The notes below the pieces were generated by a model. The model saw nothing but the letters and a program-made list of their open reading frames with translations. It had not been told where the DNA came from and ran no database searches. From NCBI RefSeq assembly GCF_001552635.1, contig NZ_BCRO01000060.1, forward strand, positions 24,979 to 88,978: DNA of 64,000 nt. Reading direction: 5' to 3'. This document shows positions 1 to 8,090 of this stretch, one piece after another. Each line of letters starts with the position of its first letter. The stretch's first letter is position 1. Both the position numbers and the translations under genes were made by a program. Source of the DNA: Actinomadura hibisca NBRC 15177. Its GTDB lineage: Bacteria > Actinomycetota > Actinomycetes > Streptosporangiales > Streptosporangiaceae.

Positions 1-897
1 GACGTGGGGTGGGTCGCCGCGCACGGCCGTCCCCGCGAGCACGCCGACGGGCGCGGCGTCGCCGTCCCGGTGCACAGCGGCAACGCCACCGTCGCCGTGC
101 TGGACGTGCGCGCCGCCGGGCCGTGCCCGCCCGGGGACATCGCGCTGGTCACCGCGCTGGCGGAGCTGTTCGCGCCGGTGCTCTGCTCGTGCCGCCGGCT
201 GCGCACCGCGCAGGAACGCGAGCTGGCCGCAGAACGATTCGCCGAGCGCGCCGTCCAGGCCCAGGAAGCCGAGCGGTCGCGGCTCAGCCGGGAGATCCAC
301 GACGGCATCGCCCAGCGCCTGGCCGGGCTCGGCTTCCACCTGTCGGCGGCCCTGGCGGCGCTGCCCGCCCACCATCCCGAGGCGCTGGCGCAGATCGTGC
401 ACGCCCGCGAGCTGTGCGACCTGGCCGCCGCCGAGTCGCGCGCGGCGATCGGCGGCCTGCGCCCGCCGGTGCTGGACGACCTCGGCCTGTCGGCGGCCCT
501 GGCCACCCTCGCGCGCGAGGCGGGCGGCCCGGCCGCCGGGCCGCTGGACGTCGGCGTCACGGTCACCGGCGAGCTGGACGCGGCCCTTCCCGACCACGTG
601 CAGACCGCCCTGTACCGGATCGCGCAGGAGGCGGTCGGCAACTGCCTGCGGCACGCCCGCGCGGGCTACGTGGACCTGCTGCTGGAGCACGACCGCGACC
701 GGGTGCGGCTGACGGTCACCGACGACGGCGACGGCTTCAGCATCGCCGACGTGCTGGCCCCGGGCCGCCGCCCCGACTCCTACGGCCTGCGCGGCATGGC
801 CGAACGCGCCGAGCTGCTGGGCGGCCGCGTGACCATCACCAGCAGACCCGGCGTCGGCACCACCGTCGAGGCGGTCATCCCCATTCCCAAGGCCTAG
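1..897 (+). CDS. Sensor histidine kinase, NarL/DesK type (5'-truncated by window edge)
   Basis: C-terminal part of a two-component sensor kinase; the frame is open to base 1, so the true start lies outside the window. The first ~70 residues look like the end of a GAF-type sensing domain. The phosphoacceptor helix follows, with SRLSREIHDGIAQRL (HisKA_3 type, His in EIHDG), then a HATPase_c domain with the N-box-like QEAVGNCLRHA, the DDGDGF G1 box and the YGLRGMAERAELLGG segment typical of NarL-family kinases. It lacks membrane segments in the visible part. Family members autophosphorylate on His and pass phosphate to a LuxR-type response regulator, which would lie upstream and is not visible. 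Its TAG stop shares the quadruplet CTAG with the convergent gene. Family call is firm; the signal is unknown. Confidence 0.9.
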   Translation, partial: DVGWVAAHGRPREHADGRGVAVPVHSGNATVAVLDVRAAGPCPPGDIALVTALAELFAPVLCSCRRLRTAQERELAAERFAERAVQAQEAERSRLSREIHDGIAQRLAGLGFHLSAALAALPAHHPEALAQIVHARELCDLAAAESRAAIGGLRPPVLDDLGLSAALATLAREAGGPAAGPLDVGVTVTGELDAALPDHVQTALYRIAQEAVGNCLRHARAGYVDLLLEHDRDRVRLTVTDDGDGFSIADVLAPGRRPDSYGLRGMAERAELLGGRVTITSRPGVGTTVEAVIPIPKA

Positions 898-2066
898 GAG
901 TGGATCACCCGGAAGGTGAGGCCCGCCTTCTGGAGGCGGTCGATCAGGGCGTCGCCCATCGCGGTGGCCGTGGTGACCTGGCCGGCGGTGTCGGGCAGGT
1001 CGTCCTGCGCCAGGCACAGCGCCGACTCGGCCAGCATCACGGCGGTGCCGCCGTAGCCCGGGTCGCGGCCCGCCACCTCGGTGACCACGCGCTTGCCGCC
1101 GCCCTCGCCGACGAATTTCACGCTGAACCAGTGCTTGGCGCGCTTCTCCGCCGACGGCCCCTCGCCGGGCGTGCGCAGCCGCAGCAGCAACGACCGGGTC
1201 GGCGGGAGCTGGGCCAGCGCGATGGCGGCCACGGACCCGGCGGCCATGCCGACCGCGACCGGCAGCCGCTTGAGCGCCACGTAGGCGCCGTAGCTGAAGT
1301 CCGGGCCGTACCGGTCCAGGGCCAGCGCCGACCGCTCGACGATCTGCGGGTCGACGGTCGGCAGCGGCAACGTCCAGCCCGACACCCCGGCCTTCGGCAC
1401 CGGCCGCCGCGAGATGCGCGCCCGCCGCCCCTCCGGGCGCGGCTCGACCGCGCGGCGGTCGCGCTCGGCGCGGTACAGGCCGGGCAGGTCGGCGAAGATC
1501 CCGACCGCCGAGTGCAGCGTGCCGCCGGAGGCGTCGCCGCTGGCCCGCACGAACGCCTCCACGTGCAGCGGCACGCCCTCGGGGAGCTGCTTGACGGTGT
1601 AGTAGGCGCCGAGGTCCTGCGGGATCGAGTCGAACCCGCAGGCGTGCACGATGCGCGCTCCGGTCCGGACGGCCTGCTCGTGGTGGCGCAGGTACATCCG
1701 GTCCACGAAGGTGGGCTCGCCGGTGAGGTCCACGTAGTCGGTCCCGGCCCGTGCGCACGCGGCCACCAGCGGCTCGCCGTACTGCACGTACGGGCCGACG
1801 GTGGTGATGACGACGCGGGCGGCGGTGGCGACGGCCTCGATCGAGGCGGTGTCGTCGGTGTCGGCGTGCAGCAGCGGCAGCTCGGCGCAGGCGGGGTCGA
1901 TGGCGGCCAGCCGGTCGCGGACGGCGGCGAGCTTGGCCTGGTTGCGGCCGGCCAGCGCCCAGCGCAGGCCCGCGCCGGCGTGCCGGGCCAGATACTCGGC
2001 GGTCAGCCCGCCGGTGAACCCGGTGGCCCCGAACAGGACGATGTCGTACGGCCGCTCGGCGGTCAT
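894..2066 (-). CDS. Saccharopine dehydrogenase-like / trans-acting enoyl reductase family protein
   Basis: A 390-residue Rossmann-fold oxidoreductase. The N-terminus YDIVLFGATGFTGGL is the dinucleotide-binding motif of the saccharopine dehydrogenase-like family that includes the mycobacterial trans-acting enoyl reductase of phthiocerol lipid synthesis. GRNQAKL and the TTVGPYVQYGEPLVAAC stretch also fit. The start ATG at 2066 was chosen because AAAGGGG lies just upstream and MTAERPYDIV is the usual N-terminus; the frame continues upstream without support. Substrate cannot be inferred: relatives act on lipids, and the neighbourhood (sensor kinase, RuBisCO regulator) gives no pathway. The stop overlaps the opposing kinase stop in CTAG. 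Confidence 0.85.
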   Translation of the reverse strand: MTAERPYDIVLFGATGFTGGLTAEYLARHAGAGLRWALAGRNQAKLAAVRDRLAAIDPACAELPLLHADTDDTASIEAVATAARVVITTVGPYVQYGEPLVAACARAGTDYVDLTGEPTFVDRMYLRHHEQAVRTGARIVHACGFDSIPQDLGAYYTVKQLPEGVPLHVEAFVRASGDASGGTLHSAVGIFADLPGLYRAERDRRAVEPRPEGRRARISRRPVPKAGVSGWTLPLPTVDPQIVERSALALDRYGPDFSYGAYVALKRLPVAVGMAAGSVAAIALAQLPPTRSLLLRLRTPGEGPSAEKRAKHWFSVKFVGEGGGKRVVTEVAGRDPGYGGTAVMLAESALCLAQDDLPDTAGQVTTATAMGDALIDRLQKAGLTFRVIHS

Positions 2067-2222
2067 AGGTGCCCCTTTCGCTGTAGAACCCGATTCTGTC
2101 GCGTCCCCGATCCGAAGGCATCCACCCGCGCCGGACGTGTGACCGAGGCCACGCCGGGCTGCCGCCGCGCCGCCATCGTGCCGCCACCGGGTCACCGCCG
2201 GGGCCGCGCCGTCCGGACCGTG

Positions 2223-3089
2223 TCAGGGCGCCGACCAGCCCGGCGCCTCCAGCAGGTGCGCCACGAACAACATCGTCGTCGCCGTCGGGGCCGCGCCCGC
2301 CACCGCGTGCCAGGGCCGGTGCAGCGGCGCGCCCGGCGCGTCGATCACCACCAGGCGGCCGTCGTCCAGGTGCGCGCCCACCGCGTCCCGCGACAGCAGC
2401 GCGACCCCGAGCCCGGCCGCCGCGCCTGCGACGACCGCGCCGTTGGAGCCCAGCACCAGGCGGGGCGGCGCGACGTCGTGCTCGGTCAGGTACGCCTCGG
2501 CGGTCGCGCGCGTGCCCGAGCCGGGCTCGCGCATCACCCACGGCGTCGAGCCGAGCGCGAACCCCTCCGCCAGCGCGGGCGCGCCCACCACCACCAGGTC
2601 GTTGGGCCGCACCGCCAGCACGGTCGCGGCGGCCTCGGCGGGCGGGCGTCCCGCCAGCACGAGGTCGGCCTCGTGCGCGGCCAGGCTGCTCCACACCTGG
2701 CGGCGCGGCCCCACCTCCAGCGCCAGTTCCACCTCCGGCCAGCGCGCCCGAAATGAGGCCAGCAGGTCAGGCAGGATCTGGTCGGCGGCCGTGGTCACCG
2801 CCGCCAGCCGCAGCGGCCCCCGTCCCGGGTCGGCCGCGCCGCGCGCCGCCGCCCGTCCCTGCTCCAGCAGGCCGAGCACCTGCCGCGCGTACCCGGCGTA
2901 CACCGCGCCGGACGGCGTCAGCTCCAGCCCGCGCCCGGCCCGCCGCACCAGCGGCACGCCCAGCTCCCGCGTCAGCGCCGCGACCGCCGCCGACACCGCC
3001 GACTCCGTCACGTACAACCGCCGCGCCGCCTCCCGCACCGAGCCGGTGTCGGCGAGCGTGACGAGGGTGCGCAGCCGCGCCTCGGTCAT
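2223..3089 (-). CDS. cbbR: LysR-family regulator of the RuBisCO operon (CbbR)
   Basis: A 288-residue LysR-type regulator: N-terminal winged HTH (RLRTLVTLADTGSVREAARRL, then ESAVSAAVAALTRELGVPLV), followed by a two-lobed LysR substrate-binding domain from about residue 90. It is transcribed divergently from cbbL with 188 bp between the two starts, the classical cbbR-cbbL arrangement. CbbR proteins activate the Calvin-cycle operon in response to metabolites such as RuBP, PEP or NADPH. The name rests on family and position; the sequence itself only shows LysR. The neighbouring intergenic DNA carries two short dyads suitable for LysR binding. Confidence 0.85.
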   Translation of the reverse strand: MTEARLRTLVTLADTGSVREAARRLYVTESAVSAAVAALTRELGVPLVRRAGRGLELTPSGAVYAGYARQVLGLLEQGRAAARGAADPGRGPLRLAAVTTAADQILPDLLASFRARWPEVELALEVGPRRQVWSSLAAHEADLVLAGRPPAEAAATVLAVRPNDLVVVGAPALAEGFALGSTPWVMREPGSGTRATAEAYLTEHDVAPPRLVLGSNGAVVAGAAAGLGVALLSRDAVGAHLDDGRLVVIDAPGAPLHRPWHAVAGAAPTATTMLFVAHLLEAPGWSAP

Positions 3090-3095
3090 GATGGT

Positions 3096-3146
3096 TCAAC
3101 CATTCGTTTGAGGGTCGCCCCGAAACACTTGATGGACAGTGCAAGT
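3096..3146. promoter_or_regulatory. Candidate CbbR operator region between cbbR and cbbL
   Basis: The 188-bp divergent intergenic region contains two short inverted repeats: TCAA (3096-3099) with TTGA (3108-3111), and ACTTG (3127-3131) with CAAGT (3142-3146, 10-nt spacer). LysR regulators bind such interrupted dyads and usually bend DNA between two half-sites. The sites are close to the cbbR start, consistent with autoregulation plus activation of cbbL. Neither matches a published CbbR box that I can quote exactly, so this is a positional call. Confidence 0.4.
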
Positions 3147-3277
3147 ATCGCCGGGGCACGCTCGAACCGTCCACGGACCAACGTGGCCGGAACCCGGCGC
3201 GCCGTCCCCAGGCCCCCTGGGACATGCCGTCCTTCTCGGGACGGCGCGCCGCGGGCCCGGCCGGACAGGAGACGGCG

Positions 3278-4711
3278 ATGAGCGCGGGCAGATGGTCGGC
3301 GGGCGTGATCCCCTACGCCGAGATGGGCTACTGGCGGCCGGACTACCAGCCCAAGGACAGCGACATCCTGGCGGCCTTCCGGATCACGCCGCAGCCCGGC
3401 GTGCCGCCGGAGGAGGCGGGCGCGGCCGTGGCCGGCGAGTCGTCCACCGCCACCTGGACGGTGGTGTGGACCGACCGGCTCACCTCCTACGAGAACTACC
3501 AGGCCAAGTGCTACCGCGTGGAGCCGGTCCCCGGGCAGGAGGGCCAGTTCATCGCCTACATCGCCTACGACCTGGACCTGTTCGAGGAGGGGTCGATCGC
3601 GAACCTGACCTCGTCCATCATCGGCAACGTCTTCGGGTTCAAGGCGCTGAAGGCGCTGCGGCTGGAGGACATGCGCATCCCGCCGCACTACGTGAAGACC
3701 TTCCAGGGCCCCGCGCACGGCGTGGTGATGGAGCGCGAGTACCTCGGCAAGTTCGGGCGGCCGCTGCTCGGCGCGACCGTCAAGCCCAAGCTGGGGTTGT
3801 CGGCGCGCAACTACGGCCGGGTGGTGTACGAGGCGCTGCGCGGCGGCCTGGACTTCACCAAGGACGACGAGAACATCAACTCCCAGCCGTTCATGCGCTG
3901 GCGCGACCGGTTCCTGTACTGCATGGAGGGCGTCAACAAGGCGCAGGCGGCCTCCGGCGAGATCAAGGGCCACTACCTGAACGTGACCGCCGGGACGATG
4001 GAGGACATGTACGAGCGCGCGGAGTTCGCCCGCGACCTCGGCAGCGTCATCGTCATGATCGACCTGACCATCGGCTACACGGCGATCCAGTCGATGGCGA
4101 AGTGGGCGCGCGCCAACGGCGTCCTGCTGCACCTGCACCGCGCCGGGCATTCCACCTACACCCGGCAGAAGACCCACGGCGTCAGCTTCCGGGTGATCGC
4201 CAAGTGGATGCGGCTGGCCGGGGTGGACCACATCCACGCCGGGACCGTCGTCGGCAAGCTGGAGGGCGACCCCAACAGCGTCGCCGGGTTCTACGACACC
4301 CTGCGCCAGGACAAGATCGCCGCCGACCCGGTCAAGGGCCTGTACTTCGACCAGGACTGGGCGTCGATGCCGGGCGTCATGCCGGTGGCCTCCGGCGGCA
4401 TCCACGCCGGGCAGATGCACCAGCTGCTGCACTACCTGGACGAGGACGTGATTCTCCAGTTCGGCGGCGGCACCATCGGCCACCCCATGGGCATCGCGGC
4501 CGGGGCCGCCGCCAACCGCGTCGCGCTGGAGGCGATGATCAAGGCGCGCAACGAGGGCCGCGACTTCCTGGCCGAGGGCTCCGACATCCTGCGCGCCGCC
4601 GCCAAGCACAGCCGCGAGCTGGACGTGGCCCTGGCCACCTGGGGCGACATCACCTTCACCTACGAGTCCACCGACACCCCCGACGTCGTCGAGACCCCTG
4701 TGAGCGTCTGA
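3278..4711 (+). CDS. cbbL: Ribulose-1,5-bisphosphate carboxylase/oxygenase large subunit, form I red-type
   Basis: A 477-residue form I RuBisCO large chain, the usual length. All catalytic motifs are visible: the GATVKPKLGLS segment (Lys169 and Lys171, equivalents of K175/K177), the carbamylation loop GGLDFTKDDENINSQPF (Lys195, Asp197, Glu198), HRAGHSTY, loop 6 GTVVGKLEGDP, and the phosphate-binding PVASGGIHAGQMH and QFGGGTIGHPMG. The protein should be active. The start at 3278 follows GGAGACG and gives the common red-type N-terminus; an upstream in-frame ATG at 3224 would add an unlike 18-residue tail. It fixes CO2 on RuBP. The gene leads an operon with cbbS (1-nt overlap) and cbbX, which places it in the red (form IC/ID-like) group. 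Confidence 0.98.
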   Translation: MSAGRWSAGVIPYAEMGYWRPDYQPKDSDILAAFRITPQPGVPPEEAGAAVAGESSTATWTVVWTDRLTSYENYQAKCYRVEPVPGQEGQFIAYIAYDLDLFEEGSIANLTSSIIGNVFGFKALKALRLEDMRIPPHYVKTFQGPAHGVVMEREYLGKFGRPLLGATVKPKLGLSARNYGRVVYEALRGGLDFTKDDENINSQPFMRWRDRFLYCMEGVNKAQAASGEIKGHYLNVTAGTMEDMYERAEFARDLGSVIVMIDLTIGYTAIQSMAKWARANGVLLHLHRAGHSTYTRQKTHGVSFRVIAKWMRLAGVDHIHAGTVVGKLEGDPNSVAGFYDTLRQDKIAADPVKGLYFDQDWASMPGVMPVASGGIHAGQMHQLLHYLDEDVILQFGGGTIGHPMGIAAGAAANRVALEAMIKARNEGRDFLAEGSDILRAAAKHSRELDVALATWGDITFTYESTDTPDVVETPVSV

Positions 4712-5130
4712 TGCGAGTCACCCAAGGCACCTTCTCCCACCTGCCCGACCTCACCGACGACGAGATCACCAAGCAGATCGCCTACGCGCTGGAGCGCGGC
4801 TGGCCGTGCTCGGTCGAGTTCACCGACGACCCGCACCCGCGCAACTCCTACTGGGAGATGTGGGGCCTGCCGATGTTCGACCTCACCGACCCGGCCGGGG
4901 TGCTGTACGAGGTGAACGAGTGCCGCAAGGCGTACCCGAGCCTGTATGTCCGGCTGAACGCCTACGACGCCCGCTACGGGCGGCAGACGACCGCGCTCCA
5001 GTTCATCGTGCAGCGGCCCGCCGAGGAGCCGGGCTTCCGCCTGGAGCGCGAGGAGACCTCCGACCGGCGCGTCCGCTACCGGATCCACCCGTACGCCCTC
5101 GACCGTCCCCAGGGTGAACGCTACTCATGA
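4711..5130 (+). CDS. cbbS: RuBisCO small subunit, red-type with C-terminal extension
   Basis: A 139-residue small subunit of form I RuBisCO. MRVTQGTFSHLPDLTDDEI and GWPCSVEFTDDPHPRNSYWEMWGLPMF are typical of form IC/ID small subunits, as is the long C-terminal hairpin after residue ~105 (VQRPAEEPGFRLEREE and on) that lines the central pore of red-type enzymes. The ATG overlaps the cbbL stop as TGATG, and its own stop overlaps the cbbX ATG, so the three genes are translationally coupled. It caps the L8S8 hexadecamer. Confidence 0.97.
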   Translation: MRVTQGTFSHLPDLTDDEITKQIAYALERGWPCSVEFTDDPHPRNSYWEMWGLPMFDLTDPAGVLYEVNECRKAYPSLYVRLNAYDARYGRQTTALQFIVQRPAEEPGFRLEREETSDRRVRYRIHPYALDRPQGERYS

Positions 5131-6089
5131 GCCAACGGTCCGGATTCGGGATGCGTCCCGCCCCGAACGGCGCGCCGGAGGAGGAGGCCCCCTCCTCCGG
5201 CGCGCCGCCCCTGCCGCCCGACGCGAGCGTCGACCTGGCCAAGGAGCGCGCCGACTCCCAGGTGGACGGGGTGCTGGACGCCCTGGACGCCGAGCTGGTC
5301 GGCCTCGCCCCGGTCAAGACGCGCATCCGGGAGATCGCGGCGCTGCTGCTGATCGACCGCGTCCGGGCGCGCTTCGGCATCGACTCGGCGCGTCCCAACC
5401 TGCACATGTCCTTCACCGGCAGCCCCGGCACGGGCAAGACGACAGTGGCGCTGCGGCTGGCCGAGCTGCTGCACCGGCTCGGCTACGTGCGCAAGGGCCA
5501 CCTGGTGTCGGTGACGCGCGACGACCTGGTCGGCCAGTACGTCGGCCACACCGCGCCCAAGACCAAGGAGGTCCTGAAGCGCGCGATGGGCGGCGTCCTG
5601 TTCATCGACGAGGCGTACTACCTCTACCGGGCCGAGAACGAACGCGACTACGGCCAGGAGGCCATCGAGATCCTGCTGCAGGTCATGGAGAACCAGCGAG
5701 ACGACCTCGTCGTCGTCCTCGCCGGCTACAAGGACCGGATGGACTCCTTCTTCGCGTCCAACCCCGGCATGAGCTCGCGCATCGCCCACCACATCGACTT
5801 CCCCGACTACGACACCGCCGAGCTGGAGGCCATCGGCCACCTGATGCTGGCGCGGGAGGGCTACCGGCTGGCCCCCGAGACCGAGCAGATCTTCCGCGAC
5901 TACCTGGAACGCCGCCAGGCCCAGCCCCGTTTCGCGAACGCGCGCTCGGTGCGCAATGCCATCGAAAGGGCCCGCCTGCGGCACGCCAACCGGCTGCTCG
6001 CCGGGTCCGCCACCGTCGATCGTGCCGCCCTGACCACGCTGCTGCCCGACGACTTCCTGGCCAGCCGCGTCTTCGGAGTGCGACCCTGA
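5127..6089 (+). CDS. cbbX: CbbX, red-type RuBisCO activase (AAA+)
   Basis: A 320-residue AAA+ ATPase. Walker A GSPGTGKTT is at about residues 98-106, Walker B VLFIDEAYYL near 157, and sensor regions (VVVLAGYKDRMDSFFASNPGMSSRI) follow. It matches CbbX, the red-type RuBisCO activase that pulls the C-terminus of the large subunit to release inhibitory sugar phosphates and is allosterically driven by RuBP. The N-terminal ~40 residues are Pro/Glu/Ser-rich and unlike the family core. Start overlaps the cbbS stop (ATGA). No further Calvin-cycle gene (such as phosphoribulokinase) follows. Confidence 0.96.
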   Translation: MSQRSGFGMRPAPNGAPEEEAPSSGAPPLPPDASVDLAKERADSQVDGVLDALDAELVGLAPVKTRIREIAALLLIDRVRARFGIDSARPNLHMSFTGSPGTGKTTVALRLAELLHRLGYVRKGHLVSVTRDDLVGQYVGHTAPKTKEVLKRAMGGVLFIDEAYYLYRAENERDYGQEAIEILLQVMENQRDDLVVVLAGYKDRMDSFFASNPGMSSRIAHHIDFPDYDTAELEAIGHLMLAREGYRLAPETEQIFRDYLERRQAQPRFANARSVRNAIERARLRHANRLLAGSATVDRAALTTLLPDDFLASRVFGVRP

Positions 6090-6102
6090 TCACATCCGAT
6101 CC

Positions 6103-6149
6103 AAGGAAGGGACCCGTCATGTCCTAGGGTTAAGGAGAGCGACATGTAG
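6103..6149 (+). promoter_or_regulatory. Leader with two minimal reading frames (ATG-TCC-TAG and ATG-TAG) before PAC2 gene
   Basis: Downstream of cbbX lie two consecutive Shine-Dalgarno sequences that face almost empty frames. AAGGAAGG (6103-6110) precedes ATG TCC TAG at 6119-6127. AAGGAG (6132-6137) precedes ATG TAG at 6144-6149. The GTG of the PAC2 gene follows three bases later, at 6152. A start-stop element can stall or recycle ribosomes and control the next frame by re-initiation. The alternative is coincidence, with AAGGAG serving the GTG at 6152 directly from a long spacing. Confidence 0.4.
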
Positions 6150-6151
6150 AG

Positions 6152-7072
6152 GTGGGGGAGACGGTGCTTAACCCTGAGGATCTGTACCAGCTCGACGCCG
6201 ACCTGCCGGAGCTGAGCGGGCCGGTCATGCTGCACAGCCTCGACGGCTTCGTGGACGCGGGCTCGGTCGGGCGCCTGGTCCGCGAGCACCTGCTGGAGAC
6301 GCTGGAGCACCGCGTGGTGGCCCGCTTCGACGTGGACGCGCTGATCGACTACCGGGCCCGGCGGCCGATGATGACCTACGACCGCGACCACTGGTCCTCC
6401 TACGAGGCGCCCGAACTCGTGGTGCACCTGATGCGCGACGACATCGGCACCCCGTTCCTGTTCCTGACCGGCCCCGAGCCCGACCGGCTCTGGGAGGGCT
6501 TCACCGCCGCTGTCCGCGACCTGGTGGAGGACCTGGACGTGGGCCTGGTGGTGGGCTTCCACGGCATCCCGATGGGCGTGCCGCACACCCGCCCGGTCGG
6601 CATGACGTCCCACGCGACCCGCCCCGAACTGATCACCCGCTCCTCATGGTTCGACAAGGTGCAGGTGCCGGGAAGCGCGGCGGGCCTGATGGAACTGCGC
6701 CTGGGCGAGGCGGGCCACGACGCGCTGGGCTTCGCGGTGCACGTCCCGCACTACCTGGCGCAGGCGGCCTACCCGGCGGCGGCGGTGGCGGCCCTGGAAT
6801 CAGTGGTGGGAGCCACGGGCCTAGTCCTCCCGACGGACAAGCTGCGCGCGGCGGCGGCCGAGACCGACGCCGAGATAGCCGAACAGGTGAGCGGCAACGA
6901 CGAGGTGGAAAAGGTCGTCCGGGCCCTGGAGCAGCAGTACGACGCCTTCGCCGGAGCAGCGGAACGTGACAGCCTCCTAGCAGAAGCTCAGGAGATGCCG
7001 ACCGCCGAGGAGATCGGCGCGCAGTTCGAGCGCTTCCTGGCGGAACAGGAAGGCCCCGACACCCAGCCCTGA
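6152..7072 (+). CDS. PAC2 family protein
   Basis: A 306-residue PAC2-domain protein (proteasome-assembly-chaperone-2-like fold). Diagnostic stretches are VMLHSLDGFVDAGSVGRLV, TPFLFLTGPEPDRLW, VVGFHGIPMGVPHTRPVG and the acidic C-terminus (PTAEEIGAQFERFLAEQEG), which is shared by actinobacterial members. Such proteins are near-universal in actinomycetes that carry a proteasome or Pup system; the molecular role is unsettled. Start: GTG 6152 (AAGGAG about 14 nt upstream) or GTG 6164 (GGGGGAG close upstream); I keep the first. No membrane segment or catalytic motif is evident. Confidence 0.88.
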   Translation: MGETVLNPEDLYQLDADLPELSGPVMLHSLDGFVDAGSVGRLVREHLLETLEHRVVARFDVDALIDYRARRPMMTYDRDHWSSYEAPELVVHLMRDDIGTPFLFLTGPEPDRLWEGFTAAVRDLVEDLDVGLVVGFHGIPMGVPHTRPVGMTSHATRPELITRSSWFDKVQVPGSAAGLMELRLGEAGHDALGFAVHVPHYLAQAAYPAAAVAALESVVGATGLVLPTDKLRAAAAETDAEIAEQVSGNDEVEKVVRALEQQYDAFAGAAERDSLLAEAQEMPTAEEIGAQFERFLAEQEGPDTQP

Positions 7073-7152
7073 GCCGACGAAAACCCGCACCCGGCTGCGT
7101 AATCCGTTTCGCGAACCCCCCGGGGAACCAGGTACGCTTGCCCGGTCACCGG

Positions 7153-7224
7153 GGGCGTGTAGCTCAGGGGTAGAGCACTCGCCTTACAAGCGAGTGGCCG
7201 CTGGTTCGAAACCAGCCACGCCCA
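7153..7224 (+). tRNA. tRNA-Val (anticodon UAC)
   Basis: A complete 72-nt cloverleaf without encoded CCA. The acceptor stem GGGCGTG pairs with CACGCCC (7217-7223). D-arm GCTC/GAGC, anticodon stem CTCGC/GCGAG around CTTACAA (anticodon TAC, 7184-7186 region) and T-arm GCTGG-TTCGAAA-CCAGC are all present. It is flanked downstream by a 15-bp hairpin terminator and by a gene block of foreign appearance, so it is a candidate integration site, although no integrase is visible. Confidence 0.97.
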
Positions 7225-7231
7225 CCTCCGA

Positions 7232-7267
7232 GAAGACCCCGTTTCCGACCAAGGAAACGGGGTCTTC
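7232..7267 (+). terminator. Hairpin terminator after tRNA-Val
   Basis: A perfect 15-bp stem (GAAGACCCCGTTTCC / GGAAACGGGGTCTTC) with loop GACCAA, 8 nt after the tRNA. There is no U-tract, as is common in actinomycetes. A closely similar hairpin lies at 12820-12852 at the other end of the accessory block. Confidence 0.85.
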
Positions 7268-7308
7268 GCATTCCAGCAGCTCACAAAGCTCCTAGGGCAG
7301 CCCCACCA

Positions 7309-7740
7309 TCAGCGAGCACGCCCTCGCAGCAGCCGGACCCAAAGATCCTCGACAGAGCGCAGCCGGTTACGTGGCGACTCCCATACCTCGTCATCCACCG
7401 GCCCGCGCACCGTGCGCCGGATGAAGTACACCCCGCCCACCGCGCACAACTCGTACAGCGTCGCCAGGCATTCACAGGTATGAGAGACCACCCGGAACCG
7501 TTCCTTGGACCCCAGCACCGGCGCCTCTGCCCCTCGCACCCGCCGCCACTGGATCGCCTCAAAGCCAGGCCGCCGCATCGCCACATGCGGCCCGTGGAAC
7601 TCCTGGTCCTGCTCGCTAGTCCACGGCACCTCGGCGAAGAACCCAGAACGCCACAGCCGGTACTCAGCCGCGGCGGCAGATTCAGCCTTCGCCGCTCGCT
7701 CAGGCCGCTCCGGGACAGGCGTCTGTTGCGGCGCGGTCAC
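7309..7740 (-). CDS. Hypothetical protein, last gene of a three-gene micro-operon
   Basis: A 143-residue protein of unknown function. The N-terminal ~25 residues are Ala/Pro/Glu-rich. A Trp/aromatic-rich core follows (AAEYRLWRSGFFAEVPW, then a CECLATLYELCAVGGVYFIRR segment) and a basic end. No membrane segment or catalytic motif is seen. GTG 7740 is chosen because it overlaps the upstream TGA as GTGA; a GTG at 7755 is possible. Proteins of this type sit beside HTH-TPR regulators in actinomycete accessory regions, which is the context here. I do not recognise a named family. Confidence 0.65.
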   Translation of the reverse strand: MTAPQQTPVPERPERAAKAESAAAAEYRLWRSGFFAEVPWTSEQDQEFHGPHVAMRRPGFEAIQWRRVRGAEAPVLGSKERFRVVSHTCECLATLYELCAVGGVYFIRRTVRGPVDDEVWESPRNRLRSVEDLWVRLLRGRAR

Positions 7741-8090
7741 GATGACACCCGCCACGCAGACCCATCACACGACCCCGCCCGGTTCGGCCACATCCGTGCC
7801 TGGACGATGACCTGCTCCAACTCCTCAGCGTCGCAGGCTTCGACCAGGCACCAGCGGCCGCACCACACCAGCGCCCACCAGGACCCGGTATAGAGCCCGT
7901 ACCAGACCCGGACGCCCGGATACCGACGCTCGATCTGTTGAGCAGGCGACAGCCGAACCACTGCCACCACCTCCGCCGTTGGAAGCGGAACTGGGGACGC
8001 GAGGCCATGACCGCCCATCCCATGCAGCCCAACGGGGGAAGGACCGCGCTGTTCAGCCACCCACACCACGTCACTGGCCCCGCAGTTCAT
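7737..8090 (-). CDS. Hypothetical protein, middle gene of micro-operon
   Basis: A 117-residue protein. The C-terminal half (EVVAVVRLSPAQQIERRYPG, a VWYGLYTGSWWALVW stretch and LVEACDAEELEQVI) reads as a real, aromatic-rich small domain; the N-terminal 30 residues are weaker. ATG 8090 overlaps the TGA of the preceding gene (ATGA), and its own TGA overlaps the next gene's GTG, so it is read in a coupled chain. A shorter start at 8018 is possible. No function can be assigned. Confidence 0.6.
   Translation of the reverse strand: MNCGASDVVWVAEQRGPSPVGLHGMGGHGLASPVPLPTAEVVAVVRLSPAQQIERRYPGVRVWYGLYTGSWWALVWCGRWCLVEACDAEELEQVIVQARMWPNRAGSCDGSAWRVSS

Noticed and set aside
3097..3112. An exact CbbR consensus box
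   Set aside because: The dyads are suggestive, but I could not match them to a specific published consensus with the right spacing, so only a candidate region is reported.
3139..4710. Long open frames over cbbL on both strands (one of them ending in the true cbbS)
   Set aside because: High GC leaves other frames open; only the RuBisCO frame has conserved motifs. The frame ending at 5130 is real only from ATG 4711.
7232..7267. The hairpin after the tRNA as an attachment-site core
   Set aside because: The repeat at 12820-12852 is only partly identical, both look like ordinary terminators, and no copy of the tRNA 3' end is seen near 12.8 kb. Kept only as a boundary observation.
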